DNA from: Actinokineospora inagensis DSM 44258
GTDB taxonomy: Bacteria; Actinomycetota; Actinomycetes; Mycobacteriales; Pseudonocardiaceae
Length of the DNA: 64,000 nt
NCBI RefSeq assembly: GCF_000482865.1
Contig: NZ_AXWW01000023.1
Coordinates: 55,454 to 119,453, forward strand
Direction of reading: 5' to 3'
A program made the position numbers and the translations under genes. This document shows, piece by piece, positions 44,101 through 53,387 of this stretch; within the stretch, counting starts at the first letter, position 1, and each line of letters starts with the position of its first letter. A model generated the notes under the pieces. That model was not told the origin of the DNA, made no database searches, and worked only from the letters and a program-made list of their open reading frames with translations.

Positions 44101-46686
44101 ATGGCTGTGGACATGTCGTTCCTGCTCGCGGACGTGGAGTTCTACCAGCCGTGGGACGGTGTCGATCCGGGGAAGCGGTATGTGGCCGGGCCGCTGCCGG
44201 ACGGGTGGCGACGACAGGTACGCGGACCGTGGACCCATTGGGGGCCAACCGGTTTGGCGTTGCCCGAGCAAGGCTGGAAGGTGCACGTATCCAGCTCGTC
44301 GGCGAACGCGCAGGTAGTGCTGGGCGTGGTCGCCGCGGTGTGCGGAGAGCTCGGGGTACCGTTCAAACACCTTGCCGGGGAACGGGTTTTTCTCCTGGTG
44401 CACGACAAACACGCGGCCCGGGTGCAAAGTGGGAAGTTCTGCACACTCTACCCACCGACCGAGGAATGCGCCCGTCGGACACTGCGCCGATTGGCCGCGA
44501 ACCTGGCAGGTGTGAGTGGTCCGTTTGTCCTCACTGACCGCCGATTTGAGAAGAGTGAGTGCGTTTCTTACCGGTATGGGGCATTCCTCGGCCGAACCCG
44601 CGTCGACGCCGAGGGCAGGCACGTCGACACGATGCTCGCGCCGGACGGCACAGAGGTCGACGACGAGCGGACGCCGGTGTTCCGGCTGCCACCCGGCGTG
44701 GCGGATCCGTTTCGGGAGCCGGAAACCGCCAAGAAGGCCGCGGGGCCCGTGACGGTGAACGGCTACCGGTTCGACGCGGTCATCCAGCACAGCAACGCCG
44801 GAGGCGCGTACCGGTTCCGCACCGATGCGGACGAGCCGGTGTTCCTCAAGGAAGCCAAGTCCCACAACGGATACACCGGCGACGGGGCTGACGCGAAGTC
44901 CAGGTTGGACGCCGAATACCTGGTGCTGCGCGCGATCCACGCGCACGAGCCCGGCCTGTGCCCGAAGCCGGTCGAGCTGTTCCACCACTGGGAGCACAGC
45001 TACCTCGTGACCGAACTGGTCCCCGGCATGCCTCTCTACCGGTGGATGGTGACGAACAACCCAGCCGTGCGAGTCAATCCAACTGAGGCCGAGTTTGCCG
45101 ACTACCACCGTCGCTGCCTGGCCGTGTTGGACAGGCTCGACAAACAATTGCGGCGGTTGCACGACCTGGGTTACGTCTTCATCGATCTCAGTCCGACCAA
45201 CGTGCTCGTCGATGACGACGACGGTGTGCGGCTGGTCGACTTCGAGGCCGTCCAACGGATCGATGGTGTGCACCGCATCTTGGGTACGCCCGGCTACCTC
45301 CACCCAGACCCCAAATCGGTTGAAGACCCGCGCGAGCTCGACCAGTTCGGCCTGTCCGCGTTGGCGTTGCTGCTGTTGTTCCCCATGCACGAGGCGGCAG
45401 AGCACCATTCCGGCATCCTGGACCACGTCCGAGCCGACCTGGCCGAGCTCACCCCGATTCCCGAACGACTGTGGGAGATGGGCACCCGGCAGTACCCGGC
45501 CGAGGAACTACTTCTGCCGTCGCCCGAGGCCGTGCGCGCGGACACCGTCAATTCCCTGAGGTGGCTGGCGGACCGCACCGCGGATGCCTTGGCAGCGATG
45601 GCCGATCCGGATCACCCGGACCGCGTGTATCCGACGATTCCGCTGGGCTACCAGACCGACACCCGGGCGCTGGCCGCCGGAACAGCCGGTGTGTTGCTTG
45701 CTCTCCACCGCGCGGGCCGGGGTTGCGCTCCTGTGATCGTGCGGAGATTGCGTGACGAGTCGCTGGCAGCCGCCCCGACCAGCGCGCCGGGCTTCTTGTA
45801 CGGCACGGCGGGAATCGCCTCCGTGCTGGCAGAACTGGGTGAGATCGAGGCAGCAGGGAAGCTGCTGACCATCGCCGCCGATCACCCGTTGAACACCACT
45901 TCATCGACTTGGGGCGGTGGTGCGGCCGGTACCGTCATGGGTTTGCTGGCCCACTACCGCGTCACCGGTGAGGAGCACTGGCTGGATCGAGCCTGTCACC
46001 TGCTCGACGGCGAACCGCAGCTCAGCGCGACCCATCAGTCCGGACTGGTCGGTGGCCGGACCGGGGTCGCACTCGCCCTGCACCACCTGCACGTCGCAAC
46101 CGGCGACGCCGCGTACTTCGAGCGGGGAATGTGTCTACTCGAAGAAGAACTGACCTACGCCGAACCGCTTCCAGTCGACGCGTTGGGATTCAAGACGTCC
46201 ACAAAGGACCGCCGCGTCTACCCTTATCTGTTCGCCGGCAGCGCCGGTTACGCCGCCGTGTTGTCGCGGTACCTCGCCCTGCGGCCGGACGCGGGCTTCG
46301 CCAATGCCCGTGATGTCCTGGAGCAGTGCCTACGGGCGTGCACGATTCGATTCGCCGTGTTCCCCGGCCTGTTCCCCGGCCTCGCCGGAATGGCGTGGGC
46401 CCTCGCCGACATCGGCCGTCGCCTGAACCGCCCGGACCTCGTCGACACCGCCCTCACCAGCGCCCGCGGCCTCTTCCGACACGCGATCCCGCACCCCACC
46501 GGCATCCGCTGGCTCGGCGAACCCGGCCAACGGTTCTCCGCCGACCTGTGGTCCGGCTCCGCGGGCGTGCTGCTCGCCCTCCACGCCATCACCGACCCCT
46601 TGACCAGCGGCTCCACCGCCCTGGACGCACCACCGAGCCCGGAGAGGAGTGATCACCATGGAAGAGGTCCTGCAGTTGCAGGCTGA
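44101..46686 (+). CDS. Class III lanthipeptide synthetase (LanKC)
   Basis: The 861-residue product has an N-terminal lyase-like region (1-215; VHDKHAARVQSGKFCTLYPPTEE), a Ser/Thr-kinase-like domain (about 220-460) with FLKEAKSH for the Lys, DLSPTNVL (D362, N367) and VDFEAV (D380), and a LanC-like cyclase (about 510-850). The zinc-binding Cys-Cys-His ligands of LanC are absent (WGGGAAG and FPGLFPGLAG stand in their place), which marks class III rather than class IV. The enzyme phosphorylates and eliminates Ser/Thr of the precursor and forms lanthionine or labionin rings. The precursor gene at 46658 overlaps its 3' end. ATG 44101 follows ACGGAAGG. Confidence 0.92.
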   Translation: MAVDMSFLLADVEFYQPWDGVDPGKRYVAGPLPDGWRRQVRGPWTHWGPTGLALPEQGWKVHVSSSSANAQVVLGVVAAVCGELGVPFKHLAGERVFLLVHDKHAARVQSGKFCTLYPPTEECARRTLRRLAANLAGVSGPFVLTDRRFEKSECVSYRYGAFLGRTRVDAEGRHVDTMLAPDGTEVDDERTPVFRLPPGVADPFREPETAKKAAGPVTVNGYRFDAVIQHSNAGGAYRFRTDADEPVFLKEAKSHNGYTGDGADAKSRLDAEYLVLRAIHAHEPGLCPKPVELFHHWEHSYLVTELVPGMPLYRWMVTNNPAVRVNPTEAEFADYHRRCLAVLDRLDKQLRRLHDLGYVFIDLSPTNVLVDDDDGVRLVDFEAVQRIDGVHRILGTPGYLHPDPKSVEDPRELDQFGLSALALLLLFPMHEAAEHHSGILDHVRADLAELTPIPERLWEMGTRQYPAEELLLPSPEAVRADTVNSLRWLADRTADALAAMADPDHPDRVYPTIPLGYQTDTRALAAGTAGVLLALHRAGRGCAPVIVRRLRDESLAAAPTSAPGFLYGTAGIASVLAELGEIEAAGKLLTIAADHPLNTTSSTWGGGAAGTVMGLLAHYRVTGEEHWLDRACHLLDGEPQLSATHQSGLVGGRTGVALALHHLHVATGDAAYFERGMCLLEEELTYAEPLPVDALGFKTSTKDRRVYPYLFAGSAGYAAVLSRYLALRPDAGFANARDVLEQCLRACTIRFAVFPGLFPGLAGMAWALADIGRRLNRPDLVDTALTSARGLFRHAIPHPTGIRWLGEPGQRFSADLWSGSAGVLLALHAITDPLTSGSTALDAPPSPERSDHHGRGPAVAG

Positions 46687-46756
46687 GGAGTCCCCCCAGG
46701 AGGAAATGGCCTGCAACGTCCTCACCACCAGCAGCCGCGGCAGCATCTGCGCCTGA
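46658..46756 (+). CDS. Class III lanthipeptide precursor peptide (LanA)
   Basis: This 32-residue gene starts inside the last 29 bases of the synthetase gene in another frame, with GGAGAGGAG about 8 bases upstream. The leader MEEVLQLQAEE carries the class III recognition motif (LxLQ, like that of SapB/AmfS precursors), followed by an acidic SPQEEMA. The probable core is CNVLTTSSRGSICA: two Thr, three Ser and two Cys, with SRGSIC able to form a labionin- or lanthionine-type ring and an N-terminal Cys that could pair with other dehydrated residues. A perfect hairpin follows 6 bases after the stop. The exact leader/core cut is inferred. Confidence 0.9.
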   Translation: MEEVLQLQAEESPQEEMACNVLTTSSRGSICA

Positions 46757-46762
46757 CCACCC

Positions 46763-46796
46763 GAGCCTGCCGGGCGCCAACCCGCCCGGCAGGCTC
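46763..46796 (+). terminator. Terminator of lanthipeptide operon
   Basis: GAGCCTGCCGGGC (46763-46775) and GCCCGGCAGGCTC (46784-46796) form a perfect 13-bp stem with an 8-base loop just after the precursor gene. Confidence 0.8.
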
Positions 46797-46964
46797 GCTC
46801 AACACCGCCGCCACCAGCCTTGGCCTTCGCGCCCCCGATAGGCTGTTTGCCTCCGGTCAACCTGCGGTCGCGGTACGGCGGAATGGGCGACTTCCGTTAA
46901 ATGGCAACGGGTTTGTGTCGGGAATCGGCCGTTAGCATGGGCGGATCGACACCTCGGAGGCGGC

Positions 46965-49064
46965 ATGTACCTCGCTCGGACTCGTCGAAGGCGCCCGTTG
47001 GTCTTGTTCGCCGTGTTGTTATCGGTGGCGGCCTTGGGTGCGGGCAACGCGGGCGCGCAGGCGGCGGCGCCTGGTGAGCCGGAGAACCAGTGGCAGTACG
47101 ACAATTGGCCGCAGCAGCAGCCGTGGCAGCAGGCGCGGGAAGGTGCGCGGGTGATGGCGCACGGCGGGTTCCCGGGGCCGATCGACCCGCAGAACTGGGT
47201 GAACCCGGACCAGATGACCTGGGAGCGGGACTACAAGAAGATCCCCGGGACCAAGTGGGCCGACCCGTCGGTCAAGGGGTCGAAGAAAACCTTCAAGGGC
47301 GCGTTGGTCCTCGTGGACTATCCTAACCAGCCGTTCGTCGTGACCCAACCGCCGCATTCGACGGTGTTCGGGAACCCGGGCACGGCCGCGCACGACATCC
47401 CGCGGGACAAGGTCGGGCAGTATTACCAGGACTTCCTCAACAAACCCGAGCCGCTCAACCACGGTCACACCGTCAACGAGTACTGGATGGAGAACTCGGG
47501 CGGGCGTTACGGCGTCGAACTGCAGGCGTTCGGGCCGTACCAGATGCCGGGCAAGGACCACGAGTACGGCATGGAGTTCCAGGCGGGCACCGCGTGTCCG
47601 ACCGGGGACAAGTGCGACCGGGACCTGCGCACCGACGGCCGCGCCGCCTGGGTGGGTGATGTGGGCAGCCAGGTCCCGGCCGGGTTCGACTTCGTCTACT
47701 TCCTGTCCGCGGGCCAGGACGAGACCAGCACCTGGCAGGAATTCGGGCCGATCAAGTTCCCGACCAAGGAAGCCGTGACCGACGACTTCGGACCGCCGGA
47801 CGACACCCTGCCGAACTGGGCGCGCACCCGCTACGTGGACTGGACCTCGTGGGCGTCGGCGTCCACCATCTGGCCGAACGCGGGAGACGGTTCGTCGCTG
47901 CAGGCGGAGAGTTCCGGCCAAGGCGTGTACGCGCACGAGCTGACCCATCTGCTCGGCATCGGCGACAACTACGGAAACCCGTTCGGCAACCCACAGCGCC
48001 GCGACTACTCCGGTATCTGGGACATGCTTTCCCGGGGCGCTTTCAACGGACCCGGTGGACCGCATTCCCGCTGGGTCATCCCGGCGACCGGTGGCGCGTC
48101 AATGGGCTCGCAGCACACGCTGCGCAACAAGCTGAAGCTCGGATTCCTCGACGAGAACAACGTGCTGCGGCTGTCCCGCGACGCCTTGGCCGACTCGGGT
48201 GTCGTCATCGCCCAGGTCACCGCGCGGGAAGCACAGACAAAGGGACTCTCCGGCGTCAACATCGCATTCGACACCGGCGACCACACCCCCACCTGCGACA
48301 TCAAAACCAACCCGTTCTGCGACGGCGGCAGCTACCAGAACTACACCGTCGAGGTCGTCGACCGAATGGGCTCCGACTCGTTCACCCCGGACGCGGGCGT
48401 GCTGCTCGCCAAAACCAAGGACGAGGACGACGCCCCGTTCACCTGGGTCATCGACGCCAACCCGCAGGACATCGGCATGACCGACTACGTCCTCCCCGAC
48501 GGCCGCAAGGTCCCCATCACCCTCGGCGACTACCGCCAACTGTCGGACGCCCTTTTCCACGCTGGCACCAATTCCGGCAGTCAGTACGAATACGTCGACC
48601 AGGCCAACCGCCTGCACTTCTACATCCTCAACCTGCGCCGCGACAACAAGGGCATCCTCTCCTACACCGTCGCCATCAGCTCCCTCGACGGCGCGGGCCC
48701 ACAACAACGCGGCGTCCGGGTCTCCCCCACCTCCGCCCACACCGGGAACGACGGCGTGGCCACTTGCCGCTTCCCCCTCGTCAACACCGGCCACAACGCC
48801 AGCCCCACCGGAAAACAACACCCCGAAGACGTCACCCCCTACACCGACGGCGACGTCTACCGCATCACCGCCACCACCGACCACGGCTGGACAGTCAACA
48901 TCCCCAACGCCCTGACCACAGCCAAGTTCGGCCAACAAATCCACATCCCCATCTACACCAAACGCGACAACGGCCCCCACTCGGCAAAAGTGACCCTGAC
49001 CGCCACTTCCGAGAGCAACCCCAAGGCGACCACGACCGCCACCTGCTCGGTACAGGACCGCTGA
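46965..49064 (+). CDS. Secreted M6-family (immune inhibitor A-like) metalloprotease
   Basis: The 699-residue precursor has a basic start and signal peptide (cleavage near NAGAQA, about residue 32), a propeptide, and the zinc motif YAHELTHLLGIGDNYG with H324, E325 and H328 followed by the Met-turn-like IWDMLSRGAF, as in M6 proteases. The C-terminal 150 residues are beta-sandwich modules. It acts outside the cell. CGGAGG precedes the ATG, and TAGCAT (46933-46938) may be the -10. It lies next to the lanthipeptide genes, but a role as leader protease is only a guess, because class III leaders are usually removed by other enzymes. Confidence 0.88.
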   Translation: MYLARTRRRRPLVLFAVLLSVAALGAGNAGAQAAAPGEPENQWQYDNWPQQQPWQQAREGARVMAHGGFPGPIDPQNWVNPDQMTWERDYKKIPGTKWADPSVKGSKKTFKGALVLVDYPNQPFVVTQPPHSTVFGNPGTAAHDIPRDKVGQYYQDFLNKPEPLNHGHTVNEYWMENSGGRYGVELQAFGPYQMPGKDHEYGMEFQAGTACPTGDKCDRDLRTDGRAAWVGDVGSQVPAGFDFVYFLSAGQDETSTWQEFGPIKFPTKEAVTDDFGPPDDTLPNWARTRYVDWTSWASASTIWPNAGDGSSLQAESSGQGVYAHELTHLLGIGDNYGNPFGNPQRRDYSGIWDMLSRGAFNGPGGPHSRWVIPATGGASMGSQHTLRNKLKLGFLDENNVLRLSRDALADSGVVIAQVTAREAQTKGLSGVNIAFDTGDHTPTCDIKTNPFCDGGSYQNYTVEVVDRMGSDSFTPDAGVLLAKTKDEDDAPFTWVIDANPQDIGMTDYVLPDGRKVPITLGDYRQLSDALFHAGTNSGSQYEYVDQANRLHFYILNLRRDNKGILSYTVAISSLDGAGPQQRGVRVSPTSAHTGNDGVATCRFPLVNTGHNASPTGKQHPEDVTPYTDGDVYRITATTDHGWTVNIPNALTTAKFGQQIHIPIYTKRDNGPHSAKVTLTATSESNPKATTTATCSVQDR

Positions 49065-49068
49065 CCAA

Positions 49069-49117
49069 CGACCACAGCGGGGCGCGGGCGACCCGAGCCC
49101 GCGCCCCGCTGTGGTCG
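49069..49117 (+). terminator. Very strong hairpin terminator
   Basis: A perfect 21-bp stem (49069-49089 with 49097-49117; arm begins CGACCACAGCGGGG) closes a 7-base loop, 4 bases after the metalloprotease stop. Confidence 0.85.
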
Positions 49118-49218
49118 TGGTGCACACCTCAAGGTGGAAACCCTTCCCCGGCATCCCGCGATATCACCGGTGATCAGTCCGGTCGCCCGTCTCAGGGGGA
49201 TCGCGGTGAGGGGGATGG

Positions 49219-52200
49219 GTGAGCGCGCTGAGTGCTCGGGGGACCCGGGTCGTGTTGATGGGGACCGGGACCCACGGGGAGGGCTCTGACCTGCCGGACA
49301 TCGAGGCTGTGGGGGCCACGGTGCGGGGGTTGGGGCAGGTCTTGGTCGACCGGTGCGGGTTGGCCGAGGGGAACCTGCGGGTCGCGGTCGACCAGGCGAC
49401 GCCGGAGCGGTTGGGGGTGGCGTTGGCGGAGCAGGCCGAGCAGGCGGAGGACCTGCTCCTGGTCTACTTCGTCGGGCACGGGTTGGTGAGCCTGAGCGGG
49501 GAGTTGCACCTGGCGACGGGGGTGACCGATCGGCGGCCGAGTCGGTTGGGGATCACGGCGTTGCCGTACTCGCAGGTGCGCAACTGCGTGTTGGAGAGCC
49601 GGGCGCGGGCTTCGGTGGTGATCCTGGACTGCTGTTTCTCCGGACGTGCGGTGGGAGCGCTCGGGGACCCGATGGCGGACGTCACGGCGATGGCGCACAT
49701 CAGCGGGACCTATGTGCTGACCTCGGCGGGGCGGGACCAGGTCGCGCTGGCGCCGCCGGGGGCGACCTACACGGCGTTCACCGGTGAGCTGATCAACCTG
49801 CTCACCAACGGGGCGCCGAAGGAGCCGCGTGAGTTGACGCTGCGGGACGTGTCCCGGTACCTGCGGCGGGTGCTCCCCGCGAAGGGCCTGCCGAAGCCCC
49901 GCTACGAGGCCCGCGAGGGCGCGGAAGACCTCGTGCTGGCGGTGAACCCGGCGCACCAGGGGGCGGCGCCGCCGGTGGTGGCGCCGGCGAGAAGCGGTGA
50001 CGGCGGGTGTCCGTACCCGGGTCTCGCGTCGTTCCAGGAAGACCAGGCGCGGTGGTTCTTCGGGCGGGAGCGGGCGACCAGGGAACTGGTGGGGCGCCTG
50101 GTCGAGCGGATGGACGGGGTCGGGCCGCTGGTCGTGGCGGGCCCGTCGGGCGCGGGGAAGTCGTCGTTGCTGCGGGCGGGGTTGTTGCCCGCGTTCCGGC
50201 AGGGGAAGTTCCCGGTGCCGGGGTCGCGCGGTTGGCCGCGGCTGCTGCTCACCCCGACCGCGCTGCCCGACCAGAAGCTCGCCGACCTGGTCGCGGGCCG
50301 GATCGGGGACGAGCCGGGCCGGGTGATCGAGGGGTTGCGGTCGAGGCCGGAGAGCCTGGCCGACATGCTGCACGCGGCCTTGGCGGAGGAGTCGCCGGGT
50401 GACGTGGCGCGGATGCTGATCGTCGTCGACCAGTTCGAGGAGGTCTTCACCCTGTGCGACGACGAGCACCGGCGGCAGACGTTCGTCAACGCCCTGTGCG
50501 CGGCGTCGACCAGCACTGATGACCGCCAAGCGCCCGCGCTGGTCGTGCTGGGGATGCGCGCGGACCTGCTCGGCAACTGCGCCAGGTACCCGGAGTTGGT
50601 CAACGCCCTGCGGTACGGGCAGGTGATGCTCGGCGCGATGACCACGGCCGAACTGCGCGAGGTCGTCGAGAAGCCCGGTCACGCGGCCGGTCTGACCATC
50701 GAACCGGGCCTGACCGACCGGATCGTCGACGAGTTCGACGACGACGAGAGCCGCGTCGGTGAGGCGGCGTACAACCCGGCGCGGCTGCCGCTGCTGGCCC
50801 ACGCGCTGCACACGACCTGGGAGCAGCGCCGCGACGGCACGCTGACCATCACGGGCTACGCGGAGACCGGCGGGATCAACGGCGCCATCCGCACCACCGC
50901 CGACACCACCTACCGCGACCTCAGCCCCGTCGAGCAGGACGTTGCCCGCGACCTGCTGCTGCACCTGGTCAACATCGGCGAGGACGGTGACCCGCCGACC
51001 CGCGGGCGTGCCGCGGTGGACCGCCTGGTCGCCGAGTCCGGCCACCCCGAGGCCGCGACGGCGGTGCTGACCGCCCTGGAACGGGCCCGGCTGGTGACCG
51101 CCGACAAGAGCACCGTCGAGATCACCCACGAGGCGCTGCTGCGGGAGTGGCCGCTGCTGCGCGACTGGATCGAGGCCGACCGGGCGGGGCTGCTCATCCG
51201 GCAGCGCCTCACCGCCGCGACCCAGCGCTGGGCCGACAGCGGCCGCGACGCCGACCTGCTGTACCCGGCGGGCAGGCTGGCCGAGGTCACCTCGTGGGAG
51301 CTGGAACACCGGTCGGACATCGCCACTCATCCGACCGAGCAGGACTTCATCCGGTTCAGCCGGGCCAAACGCGGACGGGAGCGGCTTCGACGTCGACTCG
51401 GTGTCGCCGCGCTCGCGGTGTTCGCGGTGGTGGCCGTGACGGCAAGCGTCATCGCGGTCGGTCAGTACGTCACCGCCGCCGACCAGCGCGACAGCGCGAG
51501 CGCGCGCGGGCTTGTCGCGTTGACCGAGAGCGTCCGCGACTCGTCGCCGCAGTTGGCGCTGCGGCTGAGCGTGGCCGCGTACCGCCTCTACCCCGGCGTG
51601 GAGACCAACGCCAACCTGGTCACGACGCTGCTCACCACCCGCTACGCGGGCGCGATCACCGAAGCGGGCGGCGTGTCCGCGGTGGCGTACTCCCCGCACG
51701 GGAACGTCGTGGCCGTCGGCATCAACAACGGGACGACGGGCCTGTGGGACGTCTCCGAACCCGACCGCCCCCGGCTCGTCGGCACACCCGTGGACGACCG
51801 CACCAACAGCACCGTGGTGTCGATCGCCTTCTCCCCCGACGGCAACACCATGGCGGTCGGGAGTTCCGCGGGCACCGCGACCCTGTGGGACGTCACCGTC
51901 GCCGACCGGCCCCGGCTCATCGGCAAGCCGGTCAACGACCAAGTGCCGGACGCGGTGACGTCGGTGGCCTTCGCCCCCGACGGGAAGACGTTGGCAGTAG
52001 GCAGTTCCGGGGCCGTCACCACGCTGTGGCGGATCTCCGGCGGAACCGTCGAGCAGATCGGCGGACCGCTGCGCGGGCACAGCAGCCGGGTGTCCTCGGT
52101 GGCGTTCGCGACGGTCGGGACCACCCTGGTCACCGGAAGCGACGACAGCACCACCCTGCTCTGGGACGTCAGCGTGCCCGATCACCCCGTCCGGATCGGA

Positions 52201-53373
52201 CAACCCCTGCGCGCCGACCCCGTCTCGGTGACCTCGGTGGCGGTCAGCCCCGACGGTCACACGCTCGCGACCGGGAGTTCGGCCGGGGTGACAACGCTGT
52301 GGGACATCACCAAACCGGGTTCCCCCAGGCAGTACGCGAAACAGTTGAGCGCCCACGACGACGTCGTCTCGTCCCTGGCGTTCGCCCCGGACGGCAACAC
52401 CCTGGTGTCGGGCAGCCACGACGGGACCGCGGTCCTCTGGGACGTCACCCACCCGGCGAACCCGACGCAGATCCCGGACCCGCTCGTCGGTCACCGCGAC
52501 GAGATCTCGTCGGTCGCGTTCGCGCCGGGCGGGACCACGGTGGTCACCGGCGGCGACGACGGGACCGCGATCATCTGGGACGTCACCAACCGACCGCGGC
52601 GGCTCGGACAACCGCTGCCGGGACACCGCAACCCGGTGATCTCGGTCCGGTTCGACGGCGACACCCTGGTCAGCACGAGCCTGCACGACCGGACGATCCG
52701 GTGGGACCTCACCGATCCGACCACACCACGACAGGCCGCCAACGGACCATCCACAGGGGACAGTGCGCTGATGTCGCTGGCCACCACCGCCGACGGTCGC
52801 ACCGACGCCACCGCGGGACCGGACAACTCGGTGATCCTCTGGGACATCACCGACCGGACCCGGCCACGCCAACTCGGCCCCACACTGACCGGGCAGGGCA
52901 ACCTCGTCTCCTCGGCCGCGTTCACCGCCGATGGGAAACTGCTCGCGACCGGCGGCGCGGACGGCTCGGTGCTGCTCTGGGACGTGGCGAACCCGACCCA
53001 GCCGCGTCGACTCGGGCAGCCGCTGACCGGACACCGCAAGCCGGTCAGCTCACTCGGTTTCTCCCGGGACGGCCACACCCTCGCGGCGGGCAGCAGCGAG
53101 GGCAAGGTCATCCTCTGGGACGTCCGCGAACCCGCCCGGCCGTACCGGCTCGGTCAGCCGCTGGCCGGTCAGGACAAGTCGGTGCTGTCGCTGGCCTTCT
53201 CCCCGGACGGCAAGATCCTGGCCACGGGCGGCGACGACAACGCGGTCACCCTGTGGGACCTCACCGACCTGGACAACGCGCTCGACCGGGCCTGCGCCGT
53301 CGCGGGCGGCGGCCTGACCGCCGAGGAATGGGCCCGGCACATCACCGAACTGCCGTACCGCCAGACCTGCTGA
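49219..53373 (+). CDS. Caspase-like peptidase fused to STAND NTPase and WD40 repeats
   Basis: The 1384-residue protein begins with a caspase-like (C14) domain: H87 in VYFVGHGL and C139 in VILDCCFSG, with the specificity segment SAGRDQVAL. A STAND NTPase follows (about 270-700) with Walker A GPSGAGKSS (308-316) and Walker B MLIVVDQFEEVF. One membrane helix (about 729-748) comes next, and twelve WD40 units with recurring LWDV/LWDI (about 810-1375) form one or two propellers. The WD part would face outside the membrane if the single helix spans it. Such proteins resemble bacterial inflammasome-like switches. The GTG start has GTGAGGGGG upstream. A lipoprotein gene begins 14 bases after the stop. 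Confidence 0.9.
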   Translation: MSALSARGTRVVLMGTGTHGEGSDLPDIEAVGATVRGLGQVLVDRCGLAEGNLRVAVDQATPERLGVALAEQAEQAEDLLLVYFVGHGLVSLSGELHLATGVTDRRPSRLGITALPYSQVRNCVLESRARASVVILDCCFSGRAVGALGDPMADVTAMAHISGTYVLTSAGRDQVALAPPGATYTAFTGELINLLTNGAPKEPRELTLRDVSRYLRRVLPAKGLPKPRYEAREGAEDLVLAVNPAHQGAAPPVVAPARSGDGGCPYPGLASFQEDQARWFFGRERATRELVGRLVERMDGVGPLVVAGPSGAGKSSLLRAGLLPAFRQGKFPVPGSRGWPRLLLTPTALPDQKLADLVAGRIGDEPGRVIEGLRSRPESLADMLHAALAEESPGDVARMLIVVDQFEEVFTLCDDEHRRQTFVNALCAASTSTDDRQAPALVVLGMRADLLGNCARYPELVNALRYGQVMLGAMTTAELREVVEKPGHAAGLTIEPGLTDRIVDEFDDDESRVGEAAYNPARLPLLAHALHTTWEQRRDGTLTITGYAETGGINGAIRTTADTTYRDLSPVEQDVARDLLLHLVNIGEDGDPPTRGRAAVDRLVAESGHPEAATAVLTALERARLVTADKSTVEITHEALLREWPLLRDWIEADRAGLLIRQRLTAATQRWADSGRDADLLYPAGRLAEVTSWELEHRSDIATHPTEQDFIRFSRAKRGRERLRRRLGVAALAVFAVVAVTASVIAVGQYVTAADQRDSASARGLVALTESVRDSSPQLALRLSVAAYRLYPGVETNANLVTTLLTTRYAGAITEAGGVSAVAYSPHGNVVAVGINNGTTGLWDVSEPDRPRLVGTPVDDRTNSTVVSIAFSPDGNTMAVGSSAGTATLWDVTVADRPRLIGKPVNDQVPDAVTSVAFAPDGKTLAVGSSGAVTTLWRISGGTVEQIGGPLRGHSSRVSSVAFATVGTTLVTGSDDSTTLLWDVSVPDHPVRIGQPLRADPVSVTSVAVSPDGHTLATGSSAGVTTLWDITKPGSPRQYAKQLSAHDDVVSSLAFAPDGNTLVSGSHDGTAVLWDVTHPANPTQIPDPLVGHRDEISSVAFAPGGTTVVTGGDDGTAIIWDVTNRPRRLGQPLPGHRNPVISVRFDGDTLVSTSLHDRTIRWDLTDPTTPRQAANGPSTGDSALMSLATTADGRTDATAGPDNSVILWDITDRTRPRQLGPTLTGQGNLVSSAAFTADGKLLATGGADGSVLLWDVANPTQPRRLGQPLTGHRKPVSSLGFSRDGHTLAAGSSEGKVILWDVREPARPYRLGQPLAGQDKSVLSLAFSPDGKILATGGDDNAVTLWDLTDLDNALDRACAVAGGGLTAEEWARHITELPYRQTC

Positions 53374-53387
53374 CCGGGGAGCGACTC

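Noticed and set aside
46965..49064. M6 metalloprotease as the lanthipeptide leader peptidase
   Set aside because: It is separated by a strong terminator and its own promoter region, and known class III leader removal uses other protease types; kept only as a remote option.
49192..53034. 1280-codon minus-strand open frame
   Set aside because: It is antisense to the caspase-STAND-WD40 gene; its apparent repeats only mirror the WD40 repeats.
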